The position numbers were made by a program, and so were the translations under genes. This document shows positions 1 to 4,979 of a DNA stretch of 6,689 nucleotides, in pieces. The stretch is from Bacteroidales bacterium (GTDB taxonomy: Bacteria > Bacteroidota > Bacteroidia > Bacteroidales > GCA-2711565): the NCBI GenBank assembly GCA_029931995.1, contig JAOZQX010000076.1, positions 1-6,689 on the forward strand. Reading direction: 5' to 3'. Numbering within the stretch: position 1 is the stretch's first letter; each line of letters starts with the position of its first letter. Below the pieces are notes generated by a model. That model was not told the origin of the DNA. It saw only the letters and a list, made by a program, of their open reading frames with translations, and did not search any database.

Positions 1-99
1 GAAGTAGGTGGCGGACTTCAATTTGGAAACTTTTTCCTTGAAGCAAAATATGATGCGAATATGGAACAAATTCTAGGATTTGTTGGTTTCTACTTCTAA
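1..99 (+). CDS. Outer-membrane beta-barrel protein, 3' end only
   Basis: Only the last 32 codons and the TAA stop are in the window. They read Glu-Val-Gly-Gly-Gly-Leu-Gln-Phe-Gly, then Phe-Phe-Leu-Glu-Ala-Lys-Tyr-Asp, and finish in Gly-Phe-Tyr-Phe. Alternating hydrophobic/polar residues, a Gly-rich turn and a C-terminal Phe are typical of the last two strands of small Bacteroidota outer-membrane barrels (OMP_b-brl/PorT-like families); the terminal aromatic residue is part of the signal read by the BAM assembly machinery. It is clearly homologous to the end of the next gene (Glu-x-Gly-x-Gly ... Phe-x-Glu-x-Lys-Tyr-Asp), so the two are tandem paralogues. A strong terminator follows 12 nt after the stop. 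Function beyond being a barrel cannot be told from this fragment. Confidence 0.8.
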   Translation, partial: EVGGGLQFGNFFLEAKYDANMEQILGFVGFYF

Positions 100-111
100 A
101 ATGACATAACT

Positions 112-148
112 AAAAAAAAGCATCCCGAAATTTCGGGATGCTTTTTTT
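112..148 (+). terminator. Perfect-palindrome intrinsic terminator (bidirectional)
   Basis: A 22-nt perfect palindrome at 120-141 (GCATCCCGAAA and its exact complement) is flanked by A8 on the left and T7 on the right, so it forms a GC-capped hairpin followed by a U-tract in either transcription direction. On the + strand it ends the partial barrel gene. On the - strand it could stop transcription running out of the acylphosphatase operon across the second barrel gene. Confidence 0.9.
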
Positions 149-153
149 ATACA

Positions 154-183
154 TTTGCTAGGGTTATATGGCTTTTTATAATC
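154..183 (+). promoter_or_regulatory. Possible Bacteroidota promoter for the second barrel gene
   Basis: TTTG at 154-157 is followed, after a 19-nt spacer, by TATAATC at 177-183. The spacing matches Bacteroidota sigma-ABfr promoters (TTTG, 19-21 nt, TAnnTTTG), but the downstream element agrees with that consensus mainly in its first TA. The 111-nt gap between the two barrel stop and start codons contains a terminator, so the second gene needs its own promoter; this is the best candidate I see. Confidence 0.35.
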
Positions 184-210
184 ATAAAGTAAACAAATAA
201 AAAAACACTT

Positions 211-756
211 ATGAAAAAAATACTATTAGTAGTGGCAGTCGTTTTATTTACCAGTTCTGCCGCGTTCTCTCAATTTAAATTCGGCATGGGTCTTACTGTA
301 GGTACAAAAGCAGGTACAGAAAATGGTGTTGGGAAAAATTTTGGAGATCAAAAATTAAATTATGGACTTAATTTTAGAGGACGTTTTGATTTTCTGAACG
401 ATTTTGGGATTCAAGGAGGAATATCTTGTTTCTTCCCCACAGTATTTACTTCGGGTATTGCACAAGATTTTACTATGATAAATGCACAAGCAAATCTTGA
501 TGTAATATATTATATAAGAAGAGTGGCAGATGTAAAAATCTATGCTTTAGGCGGTCTCAACTATTCTGACGTTCTTGTTAGAAGAAAAGCGATGTTCACA
601 AGCGATTTTTTAGATCATAATTTAAAACCTGGCTTTGAGTTAGGAGCGGGTATAATTATGGGTAAACTCTTCTTTGAAATTAAATACGATTTCAGCACTG
701 TTGACTACACATACGAAACTGTTGAATACGAAATAAAAGGTTCGCAGTTTATTTGA
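211..756 (+). CDS. Outer-membrane beta-barrel protein, apparently cut short by an in-frame TGA
   Basis: The protein has 181 residues. Residues 1-20 are a signal peptide (Lys-Lys, a hydrophobic core, then Ser-Ser-Ala-Ala-Phe-Ser-Gln), with cleavage near 20-21. The rest alternates hydrophobic and polar residues with Gly/Asn turns, as in the small outer-membrane barrels of Bacteroidota (OMP_b-brl/PorT-like). No enzyme motif is visible. It is a paralogue of the upstream partial gene, with a longer last hairpin. It ends in Ser-Gln-Phe-Ile and lacks the expected C-terminal Phe. Translation past the TGA gives Cys-Phe-Gly-Ile-Tyr-Phe and TAA at 775-777, matching the paralogue's Phe-Val-Gly-Phe-Tyr-Phe end. 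So the original gene was probably 211-777 (188 residues) and this copy is a very recent pseudogene, a readthrough case, or a sequencing error. The ATG at 211 is preceded by an A-rich leader without a clear Shine-Dalgarno, which is normal for the phylum. Confidence 0.8.
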   Translation: MKKILLVVAVVLFTSSAAFSQFKFGMGLTVGTKAGTENGVGKNFGDQKLNYGLNFRGRFDFLNDFGIQGGISCFFPTVFTSGIAQDFTMINAQANLDVIYYIRRVADVKIYALGGLNYSDVLVRRKAMFTSDFLDHNLKPGFELGAGIIMGKLFFEIKYDFSTVDYTYETVEYEIKGSQFI

Positions 757-777
757 TGCTTTGGTATTTATTTTTAA
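754..777 (+). other. Premature stop and relict 3' end of the barrel gene
   Basis: TGA at 754-756 is followed in the same frame by six sense codons (Cys-Phe-Gly-Ile-Tyr-Phe) and TAA at 775-777. In the upstream paralogue the aligned codon is GGA (Gly, 79-81), followed by Phe-Val-Gly-Phe-Tyr-Phe and TAA. One G-to-T change therefore explains the early stop. TGA also ends the dehalogenase-like gene in this window, so it is an ordinary stop here rather than a reassigned codon. Confidence 0.75.
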
Positions 778-793
778 GAAAAGATATAATTCT

Positions 794-829
794 AAAAAAG
801 CATTTCGAAAATTCGGGATGCTTTTTTTT
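794..829 (+). terminator. Terminator, near-copy of the one at 112-148
   Basis: A6, then hairpin arms 800-809 and 812-821, then T8. Compared with the first terminator the left arm has two C-to-T changes. In the + strand RNA these become G-U wobble pairs, so the stem still forms. In the - strand RNA they are C-A mismatches, so the hairpin is weaker in that direction. The T-run overlaps the stop codon of the convergent acylphosphatase gene, so the site probably serves both transcription units. Confidence 0.85.
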
Positions 830-1097
830 ATTTTATCCAAAAAGCAGATTCATCAAATAAAGGAATATCCTGAATTTCCACATCCTCTACTCTGGCCCAT
901 TGTGGGCCCGAATGACACCAATGTACAAACTGATCTATTGCAAACTCCTCTCCCATTATTTCTATATATACAGAACCATCCATCTTATTTTTAACAAAAC
1001 CAGTAATTTTTAGTTCAACAGCTTTTCTTTTGGTATAATAACGAAAGCCCACATTCTGAACTTTTCCAAAAACCTGAATTATTTTTGCAATTGGCAT
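828..1097 (-). CDS. acyP: Acylphosphatase
   Basis: A small cytoplasmic enzyme (EC 3.6.1.7) that hydrolyses carboxyl-phosphate bonds such as those of acetyl phosphate and 1,3-bisphosphoglycerate. Its 89 residues are the usual length. The signature Gly-Lys-Val-Gln-Asn-Val-Gly-Phe-Arg at 11-19 contains the catalytic Arg19, which binds phosphate. The second motif, Gly-Phe-Val-Lys-Asn at 33-37, supplies the catalytic Asn37, and Asp-Gly-Ser-Val at 40-43 continues the fold. The later stretch Gly-Pro-x-Trp-Ala-Arg-Val at 64-70 matches the family's usual Gly-Pro-x-x-Ala-x-Val. It is the last gene of the crcB cluster, 3 nt after the preceding stop codon, so it is almost certainly translated from the same mRNA. 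Its physiological substrate cannot be told from sequence. Confidence 0.95.
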   Translation of the reverse strand: MPIAKIIQVFGKVQNVGFRYYTKRKAVELKITGFVKNKMDGSVYIEIMGEEFAIDQFVHWCHSGPQWARVEDVEIQDIPLFDESAFWIK

Positions 1098-1100
1098 TAT

Positions 1101-1670
1101 TTAAGCATTTAAACGTTTTGTAATTAAATCATCAATACGATTATATAGGTGAATAGGATTAATTCCACGCCAGTTAAATTCATCGAATTTCCCACCAAAA
1201 GCAATGTAATAATCGATATTTGCACTCTCAAATTCACGAATCACATGATTTCTAAAATTTAACGCCACTATCCAACCATCTTCAATTTCATCAAACCATT
1301 CCTGGTAATAATCATTCTCATCTACATGAGCATTTAAAATATTCTCGCCTACTAAAATAAATTTTCGGATTCCATTCTCTATCATCACCTCAACCACATT
1401 TCGTTTCAAATACATAATGTCATTATGAAGCATATCATTCCATTCGCCCATGAATTCAATAATACAAAAATCTTTATCGTAATTAGCATAAAGTATTTTA
1501 AGATAAAGAGTGGAGGACCCAATTTCGTCCCACTGAGGATGGATATAATAATTGTAAACGGAATGTGTGAATTCAAACTCACTGTATTCCCTTCCAAATA
1601 AGGGAGAGCGTTCATCCTCAGAGGCTATATATAAATGCCGCCAATCATAATATGGTTCAAGCTCATGCAT
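1101..1670 (-). CDS. Conserved Bacteroidota-type hypothetical protein (189 aa)
   Basis: I do not recognise a named domain, although the opening Met-His-Glu-Leu-Glu-Pro-Tyr-Tyr-x-Trp and Glu-Asp-Glu-Arg-Ser-Pro (18-23) look like proteins I recall as conserved across Bacteroidota. It is soluble, with no signal peptide or membrane helix, and is rich in Tyr, Trp, Asp and Glu. From about residue 53 the pattern suggests an alpha/beta fold: strands at 54-61, 68-74, 103-108, 133-137 and 153-158, with helices at 84-99 and 141-150. The strand-strand-helix order with Gly-Glu-Trp-Asn-Asp (75-79) and Val-Gly-Glu-Asn (107-110) faintly recalls SpoIIAA/STAS-like folds; that is inference only. It sits 3 nt after the DUF190 gene and 3 nt before acylphosphatase, so it belongs to the crcB operon. 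Confidence 0.75.
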   Translation of the reverse strand: MHELEPYYDWRHLYIASEDERSPLFGREYSEFEFTHSVYNYYIHPQWDEIGSSTLYLKILYANYDKDFCIIEFMGEWNDMLHNDIMYLKRNVVEVMIENGIRKFILVGENILNAHVDENDYYQEWFDEIEDGWIVALNFRNHVIREFESANIDYYIAFGGKFDEFNWRGINPIHLYNRIDDLITKRLNA

Positions 1671-1673
1671 CGT

Positions 1674-2015
1674 TTATTTATCAGGATTTTTTGGTTTCAT
1701 TATGATATTTGCAGCTTCTGTAGTCACTAAACCATCTACTACAACTTTTTTGAGGAAAGGCATAAAAGCCTGTATTTTTGCATCAATATCAACAATTTCA
1801 ATTACGATAGGCATATTCTCAGATAATCGCAATATAGTGGCTGTTTGGATTTCGCTTCCCGATTGATAGCCACTGATTCCCCTAAAAGCAGTTGCTCCAG
1901 CTAAATTTTGTTTTTTTGCTTCTTCCACAATAAGTTCAAGTAAATTACATCCATCATAATGAGCGTTTTCGCTTATAAAAATTCGAAGTAATATTCCTTT
2001 TGTACCATTCTCCAT
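1674..2015 (-). CDS. DUF190 family protein (PII-like fold)
   Basis: A 113-residue cytoplasmic protein of the DUF190 family. Recognisable parts are Leu-Arg-Ile-Phe-Ile-Ser-Glu (10-16), a helix with Val-Glu-Glu-Ala (30-33), Gly-Ala-Thr-Ala-Phe-Arg-Gly-Ile-Ser-Gly-Tyr (40-50), and Leu-Ser-Glu-Asn-Met-Pro-Ile-Val-Ile-Glu (64-73). The family has a ferredoxin-like fold related to PII signalling proteins and is often encoded beside crcB, so a role in sensing or regulation tied to fluoride export is commonly suspected but not established. Here it begins 2 nt after the crcB stop codon, which fits that pairing. The tail is Lys/Pro-rich. Length is normal and nothing appears broken. Confidence 0.9.
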   Translation of the reverse strand: MENGTKGILLRIFISENAHYDGCNLLELIVEEAKKQNLAGATAFRGISGYQSGSEIQTATILRLSENMPIVIEIVDIDAKIQAFMPFLKKVVVDGLVTTEAANIIMKPKNPDK

Positions 2016-2017
2016 AA

Positions 2018-2404
2018 TTATCGATTTAAAAGGCTAAGCGTTCTTGCAAAGATATATCCAAGATAAACTAGAATCAAGCCCAGTATATTACTGGCTAAAA
2101 CATAAATAATGGCAAGTTTTACATTTCCGGCTTTCACTAAATTCAAAGTTTCTAAAGCATAAGAAGAAAAAGTTGTGAAGCCTCCAAAAATTCCAACAAA
2201 CAAAAACAAACGAACATTGGCCTGAATATTTCCTCGCTCAAACAGTCCCCAGCAAAAACCTATTAAAAATGATCCAATTAGGTTAACCGCCAAAGTACCC
2301 CAAGGAAACACGCCCTCAAAAAGTCGGTAAGCATATCCGGAAACCCAATATCTTAAAAGAGTTCCTCCTGCCCCACCTAATACTAAAATCAGAATTTTAT
2401 TCAT
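2018..2404 (-). CDS. crcB: Fluoride ion channel CrcB/Fluc
   Basis: An inner-membrane, fluoride-specific channel that lowers cytoplasmic fluoride; the family works as an antiparallel dual-topology dimer. The 128 residues hold four membrane helices, roughly at 3-25, 33-55, 64-90 and 96-120. Diagnostic motifs are Gly-Gly-Ala-Gly-Gly-x-x-x-Arg-Tyr (10-19), Gly-Thr-Leu-Ala-Val-Asn-Leu-Ile-Gly-Ser-Phe (36-46) with the pore Asn41, and Gly-Gly-Phe-Thr-Thr-Phe-Ser-Ser (74-81) carrying the paired pore Phe76 and Phe79 and the break in helix 3 that binds the central sodium ion. A single crcB copy is expected to form a homodimer. It heads a tight four-gene cluster. The 96-nt leader shows neither a strong Shine-Dalgarno nor a recognisable fluoride riboswitch. 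Confidence 0.95.
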   Translation of the reverse strand: MNKILILVLGGAGGTLLRYWVSGYAYRLFEGVFPWGTLAVNLIGSFLIGFCWGLFERGNIQANVRLFLFVGIFGGFTTFSSYALETLNLVKAGNVKLAIIYVLASNILGLILVYLGYIFARTLSLLNR

Positions 2405-2432
2405 CTGTTTATAATTAATTTTTTAAAGTCAG

Positions 2433-2445
2433 ATGGAATATCCAT
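2433..2445. repeat. Short palindrome in the crcB leader
   Basis: ATGGA-ATA-TCCAT, with 5-bp arms around a 3-nt centre, lies 28-40 nt upstream of the crcB start codon. It could be an operator half-site pair or a small hairpin. Palindromes this short also arise by chance in AT-rich spacers, so it is recorded only as visible symmetry. The rest of the 96-nt spacer (2405-2500) is AT-rich without a convincing promoter match. Confidence 0.25.
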
Positions 2446-2500
2446 AAATAATCATTTGCGGTTAATATGATTAGTATTATTATGGCATTTCATAGCTCAA

Positions 2501-2779
2501 TTATAATGCATATTTAATTCCGGGTATCTTTTTAAGCTCAATATAAAGTTCATCAAAAGTTTTTCTGTCATCTACTTTAACAGTCACCGAAATACTAATA
2601 TATTTTCCATTAGTACTCAATTTTGAGCTAAAACTCTTGTAGACTATTTCTAATTTCAGAAATACTGACTTCAACTTGCTCTTATGTTCATCTTCAGATA
2701 TCGAATTATCCATAATTGCTTTTAGCACAAACGAAACCGGAAATTCTATCTTTTGATTTTCTGAACCATTATTACTCAT
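2501..2779 (-). CDS. DUF493 family protein (YbeD-like)
   Basis: A 92-residue cytoplasmic protein of the DUF493/UPF0250 family, typified by E. coli YbeD (87 residues). It shows the family's Ile-Glu-Phe-Pro start at 11-14, the core Ser-Ser-Lys-Leu-Ser-x-Asn-Gly-Lys-Tyr-Ile-Ser-Ile-Ser-Val-Thr-Val (51-67), the helix Phe-Asp-Glu-Leu-Tyr-x-Glu-Leu (75-82) and the closing Ile-Pro-Gly-Ile-Lys (85-89). The fold is ferredoxin-like, similar to regulatory ACT domains; the cellular role is not well defined. AAGGGA lies about 7 nt before the ATG as a plausible ribosome site. The gene starts 31 nt after the dehalogenase-like stop codon on the same strand (29 nt past its tandem TGA-TAA), so the two are likely co-transcribed. 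Confidence 0.85.
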   Translation of the reverse strand: MSNNGSENQKIEFPVSFVLKAIMDNSISEDEHKSKLKSVFLKLEIVYKSFSSKLSTNGKYISISVTVKVDDRKTFDELYIELKKIPGIKYAL

Positions 2780-2810
2780 GCTAATTCCCTTCTTATTTTA
2801 TTTCCAATTA

Positions 2811-4181
2811 TCATTTAACTTCCATCCACTCAGGGATAGGCTTAACTTTAGGTTGCTTACCATAAAAATAATCATCCAGTTTGAGGGCCATCTTCCTAAA
2901 AATAAAATTATTCCGAATCCCAAAGCGAACGATATTATGCATGAGATTATCAGGGTGCGAGTATGGACAACTAGCCATGCAGCGACCACAATCGGTTCCA
3001 CATTTGCACCAAAACTGAAAACAGCTATCACTATTAATTTGCCAACGATTTACACCATTGATAAGTTTCCGGCTATCTTCAGATATTGAATTTGAAGGAC
3101 AAACCACCGCACATTTTTTACAAAGCTCACAAAAATCAATCATCGATTTATCTGCTCTTGCTTTATCAACAAGCAAAGGTAAATCAGTGCTAACAACAGC
3201 AATACGTACACGAGGTCCTTGTTTTGGTGTCATCAGCAAACCCATACGGCCAATCTCACCCAAACCTGCATCTTTAGCAACCAAAGGGCAAACTACCCTA
3301 TAATTCCCATCGATATGGGCTCGCGCCGGATAACCCAGCTGTCGGATAAACTCAGCCATTTGCACAGCTATGGCAGCAGCTGCTAAATATTGTTGCGCCG
3401 ATTCCATTACAATCGGAGCTTGAGGGCCTGTCGCTACATAATCACTATCCATCTCAACGGTAAAAGCAATGGCAAATTTATGATTCAATTCAACTTCTTT
3501 TCCGTAATCATCACCCCGTCCTACATGGCTATATTTATGATAATCCTGCAAATGTGTTATTCCCACATCTAATGCTCCCAGCTTTTCAGCCCATTTTTTT
3601 AGAAAGTGACTAATTTTTTCAGGAGAAGTATTTATTGGCTTAGGTTCAACTGAGCCATCGACCACATTCTTAAATTGATCAACCGTAAAAAACGAGGCCT
3701 CAGATGCAGCAAACATTAGCCGATCATAATTAGAACTTCCTTTTGAAAGTAGACCCGGGAGCTTTTGGAATGCTTCGTCTGACTCAAAATTCTCAGGATG
3801 GCGTTCGTAATATTCTTTATATCTTTCGTCTTCCTTCTTTAGCAAGTGCCTCGAAAACATGATATCACGCTCATCAATTTTTTCGTTCGGAATATCTGTT
3901 TTAATATGAGATACTCCTTTTAATGGAATAAATAAAATGAATACTAATAAAAGTGGAATTGCAATAAGAATAGGGCTGATCAGTTCTTTATCTGAGAAAT
4001 TGAAATAAGCCAGTAAAAAATATGGAATCGACAAAAACAGGGCAAGAAAAAGTGACTTTTGTGAAGCATTTTTTTCTTTTTCGAAATAGGATACAAAAGC
4101 CATATAAATAAAAAGGGTGAAAAAAATCAGCCCCATAATTATTAAAATCGTATTTGTAGAATTTGTAATCCAATTGGGCAT
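2811..4181 (-). CDS. Membrane-anchored reductive-dehalogenase-like 4Fe-4S/corrinoid protein
   Basis: A 456-residue protein with three N-terminal membrane helices (about 10-33, 43-61, 69-88) followed by an RdhA-like domain. Family marks: Glu-Arg-Asp-Ile-Met-Phe-Ser-Arg (104-111); Glu-Met-Asp-Ser-Asp-Tyr (243-248); Gly-Tyr-Pro-Ala-Arg (283-287); Ala-Gly-Leu-Gly-Glu-Ile-Gly-Arg-Met-Gly (305-314); Thr-Asp-Leu-Pro-Leu (332-336). Cluster 1 is CX2CX2CX3CP (Cys351, 354, 357, 361); cluster 2 is CX10CX2CX3CP (Cys387, 398, 401, 405), with extra Cys392 and Cys394. RdhA enzymes use a corrinoid and two 4Fe-4S clusters to remove halogens. No Tat signal is seen and no RdhB gene is adjacent. QueG is a relative, but these motifs fit RdhA better. 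I chose ATG 4181 because GGAGGT lies 7 nt upstream; the frame stays open to a TTG at 4241 with no support. TGA is followed directly by TAA. True substrate unknown. Confidence 0.85.
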   Translation of the reverse strand: MPNWITNSTNTILIIMGLIFFTLFIYMAFVSYFEKEKNASQKSLFLALFLSIPYFLLAYFNFSDKELISPILIAIPLLLVFILFIPLKGVSHIKTDIPNEKIDERDIMFSRHLLKKEDERYKEYYERHPENFESDEAFQKLPGLLSKGSSNYDRLMFAASEASFFTVDQFKNVVDGSVEPKPINTSPEKISHFLKKWAEKLGALDVGITHLQDYHKYSHVGRGDDYGKEVELNHKFAIAFTVEMDSDYVATGPQAPIVMESAQQYLAAAAIAVQMAEFIRQLGYPARAHIDGNYRVVCPLVAKDAGLGEIGRMGLLMTPKQGPRVRIAVVSTDLPLLVDKARADKSMIDFCELCKKCAVVCPSNSISEDSRKLINGVNRWQINSDSCFQFWCKCGTDCGRCMASCPYSHPDNLMHNIVRFGIRNNFIFRKMALKLDDYFYGKQPKVKPIPEWMEVK

Positions 4182-4187
4182 TTTACG

Positions 4188-4207
4188 CACCTCCATTAAA
4201 AGAGGTA
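4188..4207 (-). promoter_or_regulatory. Strong Shine-Dalgarno inside a potential hairpin
   Basis: GGAGGT (4189-4194, read on the - strand) lies 7 nt before the ATG at 4181 and decides the start of the dehalogenase-like gene. Upstream ACCTC (4202-4206) is its exact complement, and flanking bases add two U-G pairs. The stem is 4201-4207 with 4188-4194 around a 6-nt loop, and would cover the ribosome site when folded. Confidence 0.55.
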
Positions 4208-4242
4208 AAGGTAGTAAAAATTGCTTAATGCAAAAGCTCAAA

Positions 4243-4842
4243 CTAATAGCGATTCCCGTACGATTCTAGATGACCAACTACTTGGTATGAATGCCCGTAC
4301 GAACTTCTAATCTTTTTATAAATAGTTAAATTACATTCAAAAAAGTGCCTTCCATTAATTCTGATACGCTCAGCACTTAGTGGCAAATAATGAATAACTG
4401 CTCCTATTGGAGCATCAATTACTTCGTAAACACGACCTAATCTGCGTTTTGTATAGTAAACCCCATCATGATAGAAATAAGCTCGGTTATTAATAACAAA
4501 ACTTATATGACCTTTGGGCAAAACCCTAATTCGAATTCCAATTGAAGGAGCTACGCTGATATATTTTCCTGCATAATGACGATAATATTTACCACCATAG
4601 TAGTGAAACCTCACTCCTTTATGTTTTATTGCAATTGCTCCATTCGGTAAAAACCTTAAACTTTTAACAAAAGGTGTATTATGTTTAACTTTCACCTTGG
4701 CCTTTTTAGCATTATGATTATAGGCAAATCTTCTGGAGTTTTTTACAACTACCCTTTTCCCTGCTTGAACATCGGCTACTGCAAGAATTAAAAAAATAAC
4801 TCCACTCAGTAAAAATATTTTTTTCGCTTTCATGTATTTCAT
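4243..4842 (-). CDS. Secreted basic Tyr-rich protein, DUF6515-like
   Basis: A 199-residue exported protein. Residues 1-27 form a signal peptide (Lys-Lys, then a long hydrophobic core, with cleavage likely after Val-Gln-Ala27). Residues 28-59 are strongly basic. After that come three related repeats (about 60-109, 110-154, 155-195) built as: Leu-Pro-x-Gly-x-Ile, a Gly or Asn turn, an aromatic strand such as Phe-His-Tyr-Tyr, Gly-x-Tyr-Tyr, then Tyr-x-x-Val-x-Ala-Pro-x-Gly. This layout is that of DUF6515 proteins, common in Bacteroidota envelopes and of unknown function. The third repeat is degenerate and contains the only Cys (170). The ATG at 4842 is used; an in-frame ATG at 4833 would also leave a working signal peptide. 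It lies 61 nt upstream of the dehalogenase-like start, so co-transcription is possible. Confidence 0.75.
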   Translation of the reverse strand: MKYMKAKKIFLLSGVIFLILAVADVQAGKRVVVKNSRRFAYNHNAKKAKVKVKHNTPFVKSLRFLPNGAIAIKHKGVRFHYYGGKYYRHYAGKYISVAPSIGIRIRVLPKGHISFVINNRAYFYHDGVYYTKRRLGRVYEVIDAPIGAVIHYLPLSAERIRINGRHFFECNLTIYKKIRSSYGHSYQVVGHLESYGNRY

Positions 4843-4932
4843 TTTAAGGTTTATAAATTGAATATGCCAGCATTGGTTCTATAAAACCAAATATCGTTCC
4901 GAAATTAAAAATGGAATGGGAATTTAAAGGAA

Positions 4933-4962
4933 TACATGAATTATACTACTGGAATTCATGTA
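4933..4962. repeat. 10-bp inverted repeat downstream of pta
   Basis: TACATGAATT (4933-4942) and its perfect complement AATTCATGTA (4953-4962) are separated by 10 nt. It lies 18 nt past the pta stop codon on the - strand. As a terminator it is poor: the stem is AT-rich and is followed by TTCCTTTAAA rather than a clean U-run. It may be a weak terminator or a binding site in front of the DUF6515-like gene. The remaining 4843-4979 spacer is AT-rich, with only a partial promoter-like match (GATATTTG). Confidence 0.45.
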
Positions 4963-4979
4963 CTAAAAAATAACGGGTA

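Noticed and set aside
754..756. TGA reassigned as a sense codon in this organism
   Set aside because: The dehalogenase-like gene ends at TGA followed at once by TAA, and nearly all other genes use TAA with no internal TGA, so TGA appears to be a normal stop.
739..777. Frameshift at the end of the second barrel gene
   Set aside because: The original frame itself restores the expected C-terminus after the TGA, so a single substitution explains the data without an indel.
761..994. 77-residue + strand open frame after the second barrel gene
   Set aside because: It runs through the terminator hairpin and antisense to acylphosphatase, whose motifs are unmistakable on the other strand.
2405..2500. 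Fluoride riboswitch in front of crcB
   Set aside because: The leader is AT-rich and I could not find the conserved GC-rich pseudoknot elements of that motif.
2811..4181. Epoxyqueuosine reductase (QueG)
   Set aside because: QueG shares corrinoid and 4Fe-4S chemistry but lacks the membrane helices; the Ala-Gly-Leu-Gly-Glu-x-Gly-Arg region, cluster spacing and Glu-Arg-Asp-x-Met-Phe motif fit RdhA proteins better.
4182..4241. Longer dehalogenase-like protein starting at TTG 4241 (20 extra residues) or at ATG 4196
   Set aside because: Neither has a ribosome site, while ATG 4181 has GGAGGT 7 nt upstream; that ribosome site would lie inside the coding region of the longer forms.
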